64,000 bases of DNA from S015-6 sp964384945 (GTDB taxonomy: Bacteria; Desulfobacterota; DSWW01), in contig CAYLMK010000003.1 in NCBI GenBank assembly GCA_964384945.1, positions 310,001 to 374,000 of the forward strand. Reading direction: 5' to 3'. A model generated the notes under the pieces. The model worked only from the letters and a program-made list of their open reading frames with translations. It did no database searches and was not told the origin of the DNA. The translations under genes and the position numbers were made by a program. Positions 43,041-51,876 of this stretch are shown here, piece by piece. The stretch's first letter is position 1; the number at the start of each line of letters is the position of its first letter.

Positions 43041-43832
43041 CTACGGCAGGTAATCCATCGGGTCGACCGCACGCTCGTTTCTGCGAATCTCGAAGTGCAG
43101 GTGATGGCCGTTCGCGTTTCCGCTGTTCCCGACCTCGGCGATCACCTGCCCCTTGTGCACCTGCTCATCCACGTCCACCCGGTTCCGCGAATTGTGGCCG
43201 TAAACCGTGTGGAAGCCGCCAACATGCTGAAGAATGATCAGATTGCCGTAACCCTGAATACCGTTGTCGCTGTAGATCACCTTCCCCCGCTCTGCGGCGA
43301 ACACGGGGGTGCCCTTCGGGGCAATAATATCGATCCCGTCGTGGGGCCGCCCCCTGCGCGGCCCGAACCAGGATGTCACAGGGCCCTTGACGGGCCAGAT
43401 GAACTGCAGGCCTCCGGTCGGCGCGGCCGCCCTCGGCTCTCCCGAACGGATCGCACCGACCTCTTCCCTGGGACCAGCGGCCTTCCCGTCGATACCGCGT
43501 GGAGATGTGCCCGCCTCCCGGCCCGCCGGACCGGACACGGCCGCCGAGGCAGGCATCTTCACCGTACGGACCGCCTCGGCCCCGGGGATGAAGATCCTCT
43601 GCCCCACAACGATGTAAGCCGGGTCCTTGATCCGGTTGACCTCGCACACCTTCTGCATGTTCGCCCGATACGTATAGCATATTCTCCAGAGGGTCTCCCC
43701 CTTTCGGACCGTGTGATAGACCCCTTTTCGCGTCTGCGGGGACGAGGAGGCGCACCCGCCGATGCCGCCCGCCAAGGTCAGCAGCAGGACGGATGTCCAA
43801 AGGGCGAGGGCACACCGCCGCCCGGGACTCAA
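43041..43832 (-). CDS. LysM/M23 lipoprotein, NlpD-like murein hydrolase or amidase activator
   Basis: 263 residues. Lipobox LAGGIGGC, LysM domain (YHTVRKGETLWRICYTYRANMQKVCEVN), a Pro/Gly linker and a LytM/M23 domain (WPVKGPVTSWFGPRRG to the end). The zinc ligands are intact (PHDGIDI, GHHLHFEI), unlike E. coli NlpD, so it may cut peptidoglycan itself. The start is TTG 43832, overlapping the upstream stop as TTGA, with GGGAGCGGGGGG before it. Gene order surE-pcm-...-this gene mirrors surE-pcm-nlpD of enteric bacteria. Confidence 0.88.
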   Translation of the reverse strand: MSPGRRCALALWTSVLLLTLAGGIGGCASSSPQTRKGVYHTVRKGETLWRICYTYRANMQKVCEVNRIKDPAYIVVGQRIFIPGAEAVRTVKMPASAAVSGPAGREAGTSPRGIDGKAAGPREEVGAIRSGEPRAAAPTGGLQFIWPVKGPVTSWFGPRRGRPHDGIDIIAPKGTPVFAAERGKVIYSDNGIQGYGNLIILQHVGGFHTVYGHNSRNRVDVDEQVHKGQVIAEVGNSGNANGHHLHFEIRRNERAVDPMDYLP

Positions 43833-44302
43833 AAGGCCCCCCGCTCCCGTATCCGCTCCATGGCACAACGGACTGCCTCCTCCGGGCCGTCCGCCCGGAC
43901 CATGCCGGGATCCACGTCCCACGTGCGGAGCCCGATACAGGGGATGCCGATCTTCCTGGCGATGGCGATCTCGGAGAGCGTACCGTATCCGCCGGAAACG
44001 GCGATCACCGCGTCGGAGGACCGCACGAGGATCACGTTCCGGGCATGGCCCATGTCGGTCACGATCGCGAGGTCGATGTAAGGGTTCGCATCTCGCGCCG
44101 AGGCTCCCGGGAGAATCCCGACCGCGAGGCCCCCGGCCTCTCTGGCTCCCCTTGCAGCGGCCTCCATGACGCCTCCCAGCCCACCGCAAACCAGCACGGC
44201 CCCCGCGCGGGCGATCTCCCTTCCGACCCGACAAGCCAGCTCTTCGATGTCCGGCCCGCAGGTCGAGGCCCCCAATACGCCGATTCGGATTCTCTTCGTC
44301 AT
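43829..44302 (-). CDS. TIGR00725/LOG-like Rossmann protein
   Basis: 157 residues with the nucleotide-binding fold of the lysine-decarboxylase-like (LOG) superfamily. Segments are IGVLGASTCG, LVCGGLGGVMEAAARGA, and SGGYGTLSEIA, a variant of the PGGxGTxxE motif used for N-glycoside hydrolysis of nucleoside monophosphates. The shorter TIGR00725 subgroup has no proven reaction that I know of. Translationally coupled with the M23 gene. Confidence 0.82.
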   Translation of the reverse strand: MTKRIRIGVLGASTCGPDIEELACRVGREIARAGAVLVCGGLGGVMEAAARGAREAGGLAVGILPGASARDANPYIDLAIVTDMGHARNVILVRSSDAVIAVSGGYGTLSEIAIARKIGIPCIGLRTWDVDPGMVRADGPEEAVRCAMERIRERGAF

Positions 44303-44312
44303 CGCGCTCCCT

Positions 44313-44828
44313 TCAGGGCGTGGACAGACCGAAGATGCCGGGCAGCTCGATGATCCCGAGGCTCGCCAGGGTCACCACGACGCAGGCGACGGCGACCCCG
44401 CACAGAATCGCCGGGAGCGCCTGCCAGGCGGGTATCCGGAAGAGAAAGGCCGCCACCGCGCCGGTCCATGCGCCCGTGACGGGAAGCGGAACGGCAACGA
44501 ACAGCGCCAGGCCCAGCACCTTGAGCCGCTCGATCGCCTTGCCCTTGCTGCGTGTCCTGCGAAACAGCCACTCGAAGAACCTTTCGAACGCCGGGTATCG
44601 GGACAGCCGGCGGTACACGGGGTCGAAAAGGAACAGAAGGGGCAGGATCGGGAGCATGTTCCCCACGATGGAGTAGATCGCAGTCTCGGCGACCGGGAGC
44701 CGGAACAGGAGAATGCCCACGGGCACGGAGCCCCGCAGCTCGAAGATCGGCAGCATGGCAAGAAGCAGGACCATCGTCTCCGGCGACAGCCCGAGCCCAT
44801 CGATGAACTGCAGCGCAGTCTCCCGCAT
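44313..44828 (-). CDS. COG2426 small multidrug-export-type membrane protein
   Basis: 171 residues with about four membrane helices. MLPIFELRGSVPVGI is the conserved box of the family, followed by IVGNMLPILPLLFLFDPVYR and LFVAVPLPVTGAWTGAV. The family name implies export, but I know of no firm assay. It sits between pcm and the LOG-like gene in one operon. Confidence 0.8.
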   Translation of the reverse strand: MRETALQFIDGLGLSPETMVLLLAMLPIFELRGSVPVGILLFRLPVAETAIYSIVGNMLPILPLLFLFDPVYRRLSRYPAFERFFEWLFRRTRSKGKAIERLKVLGLALFVAVPLPVTGAWTGAVAAFLFRIPAWQALPAILCGVAVACVVVTLASLGIIELPGIFGLSTP

Positions 44829-44873
44829 GGCCCCCCCATCCCCTCCCTTGCAAACGAAATCCCCCCGTATCCC

Positions 44874-45533
44874 TCAGGGGGAGGATCGGACCAGAGGCAC
44901 GAACCGGCAGGGGCCGAGCACCTCCTGCTTCCAACCGGCCTCGGCCCTGTGCAACCGAACGAGCTTCTGCGAATCCCCATCCTCGAGGGGAAGGACGACC
45001 CTTCCCCCCTCCCGCACCTGATCGAGGAGCTTCTCCGGAACCGAGTCGGTGACCGCACTCACCAGAATGGCATCGAACGGGGCCTCTTCCCTCCAGCCGT
45101 ACGCGCCGTCCAGGATCCGTAAGGCCACGTTGTGGCAGCCCAGCAGGTCGAGCACCCTTCGGGCCCTGCGGGCGATTTGAGGAATCTTCTCCATGGAGTA
45201 GACATGGTCCGCGATTTGCGCCAGGATCGCGGTCTGGTACCCGGAGCCGGTGCCGATCTCGAGCACCCTCTCGCCTCCCTGCAGTCCCAACGCCTGCGTG
45301 GTCTGGGCGATGACGTAGGGCTGGCTGATCGTCTGTTTGTCTCCGATCGGCAGGGCGTAATCCCCGTATGCGCGCTCTCGGAGCGCCTCGTCCACAAAAA
45401 GGTGGCGGGGCACCTTCTCCATCGCTCCCAGGACGAGGGCATCCCGAATGCCCCGGGCCGCCACGTAGTCTTCAATCATTTTCCTCCGGAGACGCAAGAA
45501 CTCCGGAGTGTCGAGCGTGGGAATCGCCCTCAT
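44874..45533 (-). CDS. pcm: Protein-L-isoaspartate O-methyltransferase
   Basis: Repairs isoaspartyl damage using AdoMet. GDKQTISQPYVIAQTTQAL, the AdoMet loop VLEIGTGSGYQTAILA, and FDAILVSAVTDSVPEKLLDQ followed by GGRVVLPLE are all family signatures. 219 residues. The ATG at 45533 has AAGG six bases upstream and overlaps the surE end by 62 bp; ATG 45479 would shorten it by 18 residues. surE-pcm linkage is conserved in proteobacteria. Confidence 0.95.
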   Translation of the reverse strand: MRAIPTLDTPEFLRLRRKMIEDYVAARGIRDALVLGAMEKVPRHLFVDEALRERAYGDYALPIGDKQTISQPYVIAQTTQALGLQGGERVLEIGTGSGYQTAILAQIADHVYSMEKIPQIARRARRVLDLLGCHNVALRILDGAYGWREEAPFDAILVSAVTDSVPEKLLDQVREGGRVVLPLEDGDSQKLVRLHRAEAGWKQEVLGPCRFVPLVRSSP

Positions 45534-46287
45534 AGGCGGCCTTCAAAGAGCGGAGAGAGTCTTCGTCGGTGAAGTTCAACCGGAGCGGAGTGACGGAGAC
45601 GTACCCCTGTTCCACCGCCCTCCAGTCCGCATCCTCGGCATCTCGTTCGTCGTACAGCATGGCATCCCGGCCGAATCGGTAGCAGGGCCTGCCCTCCTCG
45701 TCCACGCCCTGCTCGAGAAAATCACCGTAGAACTTGCGCCCCATCCTCGTCCAGCGGATCCTGGGCGGATACCCGTCCACCAGGTCCGGGAAATTCACAT
45801 TCAGGAACACCTCGGGAGGAAGCCCGTGCGTCAAGACCCACCGGGCGAGGCCGCGGCCCGCGGCCGCGGCGGCTTCGTAGAAGAGAGGGTTGCGCGACGC
45901 CAGGGAAAGCGCGATGGAGGGGACGCCCAGAAGTCGTCCCTCGCGGGCGGCGCCTACCGTTCCCGAGTAGCTGATGTCTCCGGCCAGGTTGGCGCCGTTG
46001 TTGATTCCGGAAACCACCAGGTCCGGCCTGGCGGGAAGAAGCTTGTGGATGCCGATATTGACGCAGTCCGCGGGCGTGCCGGAGGTGGAGAAGCGTTTCG
46101 GACCCGCGGGGTAGACGTAGATCGGCATTCGCAGGCTGATCATGTGGCTGGTCGCGTTGCGCTCCCGGTCCGGGGCGACGACGTACACATCCCCGAGCGT
46201 GCGCAAATGTTTCTCCAGGATCGCGAGCCCCTCGAAGGAAACCCCGTCATCGTTCGATAGGAGAATCAGCGGTCGTCTGTCTGTCAT
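45472..46287 (-). CDS. surE: 5'/3'-nucleotidase SurE
   Basis: A stationary-phase survival phosphatase acting on nucleoside monophosphates. ILLSNDDGV provides the metal Asp pair, APDRERNATSH the Ser/Asn region, and VSGINNGANLAGDISYSGTVGAA the conserved Asn ligand. 271 residues includes a somewhat long C-terminus that runs into pcm. Divergent from mnmA with a 23-bp gap. Confidence 0.95.
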   Translation of the reverse strand: MTDRRPLILLSNDDGVSFEGLAILEKHLRTLGDVYVVAPDRERNATSHMISLRMPIYVYPAGPKRFSTSGTPADCVNIGIHKLLPARPDLVVSGINNGANLAGDISYSGTVGAAREGRLLGVPSIALSLASRNPLFYEAAAAAGRGLARWVLTHGLPPEVFLNVNFPDLVDGYPPRIRWTRMGRKFYGDFLEQGVDEEGRPCYRFGRDAMLYDERDAEDADWRAVEQGYVSVTPLRLNFTDEDSLRSLKAAYEGDSHARHSGVLASPEEND

Positions 46288-46310
46288 CTCTTCCGCCCGA
46301 AAAGGACCTC

Positions 46311-47525
46311 GTGTTGAGCGAGATGGTACCAGAAGCTAGAATGCCTATCAACATCGAGGGCTTAAGCTGGATGGAAAACCCGCCACAGAAGATATCCGCG
46401 AAAGACGGACAAGACGGGCCGACGGAGGCGGATGCTCCGCGCTCCGGATGTGTGCTGGTCGCAATGAGCGGCGGCCTGGACTCATCGGTCGCGGCCCTGA
46501 TGCTCAAGGAGAGCGGGCTCGAGGTTCAGGGCGTGACGTTCCGGTTCGTACGGCCCGAAGCCAGAGGCGATTCGGAGGGCTTCAGCGACTGCGCCGTCGA
46601 GCGCGCGCGACAGGTCTGCAGCCGACTCGGCATCCCGCACCGTCTGCTGGACCGGACCGAGCCTTTCGAAAGGCTGGTCATCGACCCATTCTGCGCGGAG
46701 TACGCCGCTGGGCGGACGCCGAATCCCTGCGTCCGCTGCAATGCGTTCCTGAAATGGCCGACCCTGCTCGAGGCGGCCTCGGCCCTGGGCTGCTCGCATG
46801 TCGCCACGGGCCACTATGCGCGCGTCCGCAACCAAGGGGGCAGGTTTCAGATCCTGCGAGGAACGGACCGGCTCAAGGATCAGTCCTATGCCCTGTACGC
46901 GCTCCCGCAGGAGGCCCTCGCAAAGACCCTCCTTCCGCTCGGCTCTATGACGAAGGAGGCGGTCCGCAAAGTCGCGGAGCGGGCCTCGCTCCCGGTGTCG
47001 GGAACCCGGGAAAGCCAGGACATTTGTTTCATCCCGCAGGGGGACTACCGGGGCTTTCTTTCCCCGCGCCTCCCGGCGAGCCCGGGCCCGATCCAGGACA
47101 CGGGGGGCCGCGCCCTGGGAACGCACCGGGGCCTGCCCTTCTACACGGTCGGCCAGAGGAAGGGCCTCGGCGTCGCGGCGGGACGTCCGGTTTACGTCAT
47201 CGAAAAGAACACCGAAAAGAACCTGCTCGTGGTCGGGCCCCGGGAGGCCCTGAGCACGAGGACCTTTCCCGTGGCCGGCGTCAACTGGGTTTCCGTGGCC
47301 TGCCCTCCGGCGGGAACCGTGCTCGATGCCGATGTCGAGGTCCGTTACAGGACGCAAGTCGTCCCGGCGCAAATACGCGTGCTGAGCCCCGATACGGCCT
47401 GCGTCGAGCTCGCCGGGCACGACCAGGCCGTCGCCCCCGGCCAGTCCGCAGTCTGGTATGCGGGCGACGTGCTCCTGGGCGGAGGCATCATCCAGGCGCC
47501 GGGGCCTGCGCCCGCTCCTTCCTGA
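46311..47525 (+). CDS. mnmA: tRNA-specific 2-thiouridylase
   Basis: Thiolates U34 of Lys, Glu and Gln tRNAs. The PP-loop is VAMSGGLDSSVAALML, the first catalytic Cys lies in TPNPCVRCN, the second in RESQDICFIPQGDY, with GHYARV and FYTVGQRKGLG also typical. 404 residues. The N-terminus is uncertain: GTG 46311 follows AAAAGGACC, while later ATGs (46323, 46341, 46371) have poor ribosome binding sites. About 45 residues precede the PP-loop, which is longer than usual. Confidence 0.95.
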   Translation: MLSEMVPEARMPINIEGLSWMENPPQKISAKDGQDGPTEADAPRSGCVLVAMSGGLDSSVAALMLKESGLEVQGVTFRFVRPEARGDSEGFSDCAVERARQVCSRLGIPHRLLDRTEPFERLVIDPFCAEYAAGRTPNPCVRCNAFLKWPTLLEAASALGCSHVATGHYARVRNQGGRFQILRGTDRLKDQSYALYALPQEALAKTLLPLGSMTKEAVRKVAERASLPVSGTRESQDICFIPQGDYRGFLSPRLPASPGPIQDTGGRALGTHRGLPFYTVGQRKGLGVAAGRPVYVIEKNTEKNLLVVGPREALSTRTFPVAGVNWVSVACPPAGTVLDADVEVRYRTQVVPAQIRVLSPDTACVELAGHDQAVAPGQSAVWYAGDVLLGGGIIQAPGPAPAPS

Positions 47526-47623
47526 ACCCCAACCGCGGCCGGCACCCGCCCTGGGAATTGCAATGCCGTGAAGATGGTGGGGGCGGATCCGCAGCGAGCT
47601 CCCCAAAGGGCCCCGACTCCGGC

Positions 47624-48604
47624 TCACCGGCAGAAATCCTTCATCGAGCGCCGCCAGCAGAAGGCGATGGATTCGTCCAGGACCGCCGGGATCCCTTCCT
47701 GGATGGTGGGGTAGAGGGGCGCGATGCCGATCAGGCGCGGCAGGGTTTCGGGCTCCACCGGCTGGTTGAGGTTCCAGCTGCGGACCGCCCCCACCGAATA
47801 GAGGTTCGGCCGGTGCAGCAGGGTGCAGGCCGCGTCCATCAGGCCGGTCCCTATCAGCGCCAGCGCCTGGGGGATGCGGGTGACTCTGAGCCGCGGGTAA
47901 TAGGTCCGGATCACCTCGAAGAACTCGTTCCAGGTGCAGGGCAGGTCGTCCGCCACGACCATCACCCCGTTCAGCCCGGATGCGGCGGCATGGATCAGGG
48001 CCCGGGCCGCGTCCACGACGTGCATGTGGGCGTAAAGGTTGCGACCGCTTCCCGGAAAGAAAACCCGCCCCCGGCGGGCCTCCTCGAAGAAAAGGCTGCG
48101 CGCGCCGTAGGTGTGGGGCAGGCGCAGCGAGGCGAAGCGCATGCCGGCCTCCGCGGCCATGGCCCGCATCATCTGCTCGGCTTCAAGCTTGGCGCGGCCG
48201 TAACCGGAAGCGGGCCGGGGCGGCGTGTTCTGATCGATGACGCCGGCCTGGTTTCCGTACACCAGAAGGCTTCCGCCGTAAACCATCTGCGCGACCCCGG
48301 CCGCCCGCGCGGCCTCCATCAGGTTGCGGGAACCCTCCACGATGGAGGGCCGCACCAGGCGGTAAGCGATGAAGGCCGCCAGGGCCCCCAGGTGAATCAC
48401 CGTATCGATGCCTTCGACCGCCCGCGCGAGGGAGCCGGCCTGCATGAGATCGCCCTGCATGATTTCGGCGTCCAGCGCCTTCAAGATCATGCCCCGTAGG
48501 GGGCGGCGCACGAGGAGCCGCGGGCGCACCCCCCGGTCCGCCAACTGGCGGGCCACTTCAAATCCGATGAAGCCCGTGGCCCCGGTGACGAGTACCCTGT
48601 CCAT
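47624..48604 (-). CDS. NAD(P)-dependent epimerase/dehydratase (extended SDR)
   Basis: 326 residues. Starts MDRVLVTGATGFIGFEVARQL, with the extended-SDR TGxxGxxG, and has VIHLGALAAF and the YGRAK form of the YxxxK active site. GMRFASLRLPHTYG matches sugar epimerase and 3-beta-HSD-like members. Start at 48604 after GCGGAGGCAGG. The substrate, sugar nucleotide or sterol-like/fatty alcohol, cannot be decided. Confidence 0.85.
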   Translation of the reverse strand: MDRVLVTGATGFIGFEVARQLADRGVRPRLLVRRPLRGMILKALDAEIMQGDLMQAGSLARAVEGIDTVIHLGALAAFIAYRLVRPSIVEGSRNLMEAARAAGVAQMVYGGSLLVYGNQAGVIDQNTPPRPASGYGRAKLEAEQMMRAMAAEAGMRFASLRLPHTYGARSLFFEEARRGRVFFPGSGRNLYAHMHVVDAARALIHAAASGLNGVMVVADDLPCTWNEFFEVIRTYYPRLRVTRIPQALALIGTGLMDAACTLLHRPNLYSVGAVRSWNLNQPVEPETLPRLIGIAPLYPTIQEGIPAVLDESIAFCWRRSMKDFCR

Positions 48605-48730
48605 TCCTGCCTCCGCCTCGAAGTGAACACGCATGGACGTAGCGGCCGTCACTATGGCTCCGGCGGGCGGACACGTCAAGAAGCACACCCCCGGCGCGGG
48701 ACGCTCGATTTTGGGGCAAGCACATTATCA

Positions 48731-49110
48731 CTACGATTCGGCGTAGGCGTCGCGATGGCTGTCCGGGGTCGTCATGAAGGCGATGGAGTCGCTCAGAAAA
48801 TCGCCCGGATCCGCTCTTCGTCCAGGCTCCCGGCTTGATGCCCACCGAAAGCGCCGACAAGGCGAAGACACAGGCACGATCGACAGTTGCACGTCGGCCA
48901 GGCTGCTGGAGGCAACCCGCTCAAGGGAGTATGGGTGCTTGCAGCGGGCCTTCGAGGCCATCGACAGGATCGTCTCCCACGGAGAGCCATGTTCGCTTTC
49001 GTGCTCAAAGACCCTCCGAACCGCCCCCTCCCTTGCCTCTGGGGAGTAGCAGACATTCAGGTTTGCGAGCCAGATTTCGATCTCAGCTATGGGAAGCCTT
49101 ACGGGGCGGA
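48731..49110 (-). pseudogene. Possible degraded ORF in the 48605-49154 gap
   Basis: The minus strand has a stop-free stretch ending at 48731 with protein-like sequence (AEIEIWLANLNVCYSPEAREG, LSMASKARCKHPYSLERV, SDSIAFMTTPDSHRDAYAES). There is no ATG, GTG or TTG with a ribosome binding site between the preceding gene's stop and the protein-like part. The middle looks shifted, with a second frame reading LRLVGAFGGHQAGSLDEER. It may be a gene fragment with compensating frameshifts. No family recognised; the rest of the 550-bp gap shows nothing definite. Confidence 0.3.
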
Positions 49111-49154
49111 GGGGCAGTGCGTCTCCACGATCAGGTCGGTGGGAGGGTTGTGTT

Positions 49155-50504
49155 CTACGCTCGGGAAATCTCGACGCCGGCCTTGCGGTTCCGGCTGTCC
49201 CAGTAGCGGCGGTAGTGCCAGCGGGCCCGGCGCTTGACCGGCAGGGTCCGAACCATCTCCTCCCATCGGTCCGTTGCCTCACGGGCCCGCGCGAAGGTTT
49301 CCCGGGTCAAGGCGGCCTGCTGATCCGGCCCTGCCACTTCTGCGGCCTTAGCGAGGAATTCTCTCTCCAGGGCATCACGCTCGGAGCGATAGGCCTCGAG
49401 CCGGGCCGTGTAGTCGAGCAGCACGGCCCGGTGGAGGCTCTCGTGCCGCCACCACAAGGCATCAGGCTGAAAGGTCCCCTTCACTACAGGCCCTATGCGC
49501 GGGAGGGGCTCTGAGCCGAACCAGACCGGCTTGAAGATCCCGGTGCATGGTGCCGACGTGCCGGTAGCCCAGTAGGTGGCATGCCCCCGTTTCAGGTGAG
49601 CGACGAGGGATCCGGTGGTCTGGGTCGCATTCCGGGCGAGTTTGTTCGCCGCATGCGCGCAGATTCGATTCCCGAGCAGGTGCGTGTCCGGCCGGTAGGC
49701 CCCCTCCCCATGATCTCGAAGCACGAGAAAGGCGGAGCGCACGCCGAACCCTGAACGGCCCTTGCCGGCCGCACCCGCGCCTATCAGGTCCTGCGATCTT
49801 GCCCGGCGGGTCCTGCAGGCGGAGAAGGTGGTGTAGAACCAGTCGGAAAAGCAACGTGCGAAATGAAACGCCTCCCCTTTCTTGAGCCAGCCCCTTCGCT
49901 GCGCGGTCCGGATCGCCTCCGGGTGGCATGCATCGAAGTCCTCCCCGATCGTCAGGCCGTTGCTGATGGAGGCAAACCCCTCCACCTTTCGCCGGGCCCA
50001 GATCGGGCCCGCGGTTTCCAGCACCCAGGCCTCCTGCGGGTCGGCGCAGAGGAAGCTGTTGTGGTAGCTCATCCGCCTGTCCTCGTACCCGCAGATCCCT
50101 CCCTGCCCGTGGTCGGCCAGAAGCTGTATCATGGTTTCGACGGCCTGCCCCGCCGTGTCCGCACGCTCAAGGGCCAGGCGCAGCAGATCCATGCCGGTCA
50201 GGCCGGCGCGCCGGGAGAGCGGCATTCGCGTGAAGACCGCCTCGTTGCCGATCACCACCCCCCTCTCGTTCGCGCCCATCTCCGCGCCCCACATCCAGAA
50301 CGGCCGGCAGAGCAGGACGGCGAGTGTCTCCCTTGCCTGCGGGATCTCCAGGTACGTGCACTTGACGGTCCGCCCCGCGGGGTATCTGTGCGCAGGATGG
50401 AACTCTAGGGCCTGGGCCTCGTTCGGCTCCCGGTCGCTGTTCTTTCCGAAGAGCACGGAGCCGTCCGCGGTATAGGACGGCAGGACAACGAAGGTGTCAC
50501 ACAT
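49155..50504 (-). CDS. Peptidase family C69 (secernin/dipeptidase-like)
   Basis: 449 residues of the Ntn-hydrolase type. After Met comes Cys2 (MCDTFVVLPSYTADGSVLFGKNSDR), which would be the N-terminal nucleophile after Met removal. RGVVIGNEAVFTR and SNGLTIGEDFDACHPE also match C69/secernin proteins. Cytoplasmic, since no signal is present. It begins 10 bp after the stop of the putative selenoflavoprotein, so they are probably one operon. That pairing hints at small-thiol or peptide metabolism, but the substrate is unknown. Confidence 0.85.
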   Translation of the reverse strand: MCDTFVVLPSYTADGSVLFGKNSDREPNEAQALEFHPAHRYPAGRTVKCTYLEIPQARETLAVLLCRPFWMWGAEMGANERGVVIGNEAVFTRMPLSRRAGLTGMDLLRLALERADTAGQAVETMIQLLADHGQGGICGYEDRRMSYHNSFLCADPQEAWVLETAGPIWARRKVEGFASISNGLTIGEDFDACHPEAIRTAQRRGWLKKGEAFHFARCFSDWFYTTFSACRTRRARSQDLIGAGAAGKGRSGFGVRSAFLVLRDHGEGAYRPDTHLLGNRICAHAANKLARNATQTTGSLVAHLKRGHATYWATGTSAPCTGIFKPVWFGSEPLPRIGPVVKGTFQPDALWWRHESLHRAVLLDYTARLEAYRSERDALEREFLAKAAEVAGPDQQAALTRETFARAREATDRWEEMVRTLPVKRRARWHYRRYWDSRNRKAGVEISRA

Positions 50505-50514
50505 GTCGCCCCCT

Positions 50515-51876
50515 CTAGAGCTTTTTCAACGCCTGCTCGGCGGCGATCAGGATCGGATCGAGGGCGGGGGAGAACGGAGGCGCATAGGCGAAGTCCATCC
50601 TCGACAGCGCCTCCACGCTCATCCGGCCTTGCACCGCCACCGCGAGGGTGTTGATCCGCCTTGCGACCCCCTCCTTGCCCACCATGTGCCCGCCCAGAAG
50701 CCTTCCGGAAGGCCGTTCGAAAACGATCTTCAGCACAAGCGGCCTTGCGCCCGGCATGTAATGGACCTTGGAGGAGGCCTCGATTTTCTGCACGCCCACG
50801 TTCATGCCCCTGCCGCGGGCCGCCTTTTCGGTGAGCCCCGTGGTTGCCACCTCGAGCGAGAAGACCTGGAAGCACATGGACCCCACGACACCGTCAAAGG
50901 TCGCCTGCCCCCCGGCGGCATTCTCGCCGGCCACCCTGCCCTGCTTGTTGGCCACGTCCCCGAGGGGCATGAATACCGAATCCTCCAGCACCTGATGGTA
51001 CACCTCGCAGCAGTCGCCCGCGGCAAAGATGTCCGGGTGATCGGTCCGCTGACCGGAATCCGTCCACACGGCGCCGGTCCTGCCGATCCGCAGGCCGGCC
51101 TCGCGTGCGATCTCGGCATTCGGGACCACCCCCAATGCGCTCAGGACCAGGTCGACCGGATAATTCCCCTTCGAGGTTTCCAGGGCCGCGATCTCGCCCC
51201 CCCCGTTCGTGTGAAAGGCGACCGGCGAGTGCTCGCCGAGGAAGCGAACCCCGTTCTCCTCGAGCTCTTTGAGAACCGCCTCTCCGATTTCCGGCTCGAG
51301 GTTCGAGACGGGCCGGGTGCCCCGGTAGAAGATGGTCGTTTCCAGCCCGCGGGTCCGAAAGGCCTCGGCCATCTCGAGGGCGATGTAGCCGCTTCCCAGG
51401 ATGGCCGCCCGCCTGGGCCGGCGGCGGTCGACATAGCGCTTTATTCGAATCGCATCGGCCAGGTCCTTGAGCGTGAAGTGGTTCGCCGCCTCCTCGCCGG
51501 CCAATCCCAGCCGCCGGGACCGGGCGCCGGCGGCCAGGACGAGCTTGTGGAAATGCAGGACCCTCCTAACGCCTTTTTCCAGGTCCTCCACCTCGACCTG
51601 CCTGCTGCGGGGGTCCACGCGGTTCACCCGGTGCCTCAGGAACACATCGATGCCCTGTTTTTGTTTGAACTCTGCCGGACTTCTCACCAGGAGGGTCTCG
51701 TGATCCTTGACTACATCCCCGATGTAGTAAGGCGTCTCTCAGGCCCCGTAGGAAACGAAGTCCCCCTTTTCAAAAATCATGATCTCGAGGTCCCGGTGGA
51801 CCCTTTGCGCCTTTGCGGCCGCACTCGGGCCGGCCGCGGACCCCCCGACAACGATCAGCCTCGGTTTGTTCGACAT
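50515..51876 (-). CDS. Putative selenocysteine-containing FAD disulfide reductase (CoA-disulfide/persulfide reductase-like), read through UGA at codon 46
   Basis: 453 residues when the in-frame TGA at 51741-51739 is read as Sec. N-terminal FAD motif VVGGSAAGPSAAAKA, then FVSYGA-U-ETPYYIGDVV. In the paralogue at 57615 the same place reads ISYGACGMPYYVSG, and both residues are number 46, the redox Cys of CoA-disulfide reductase/NADH oxidase-type enzymes. The NADH domain (AAILGSGYIALEMAEAF, about 157-172), FAD segment DIFAAGDCCEVY and dimer domain (YAPPFSPALDPIL) are intact with no frameshift. GGGGAGGG precedes the ATG. A bSECIS-like hairpin follows the UGA. It lacks the rhodanese tail of its paralogue. 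Alternative: a recent nonsense mutation. Confidence 0.82.
51705..51732 (-). promoter_or_regulatory. bSECIS-like hairpin just after the UGA
   Basis: In the mRNA, six bases after the UGA, CCTTaCTACAT pairs with ATGTAGtcAAGG around a CGGGG loop (10 pairs, one small internal loop; the top can close further as C-G with a GGG loop). The loop begins 18 nt after the UGA and has G in its second position, meeting the usual bacterial SECIS rules. Confidence 0.7.

Noticed and set aside
51688..51876. Treating the flavoprotein as a gene starting at 51687 with a truncated N-terminus
   Set aside because: That start discards the FAD-binding motif and has no ribosome binding site. The upstream part is in the same frame, separated only by one TGA at the redox-Cys position.
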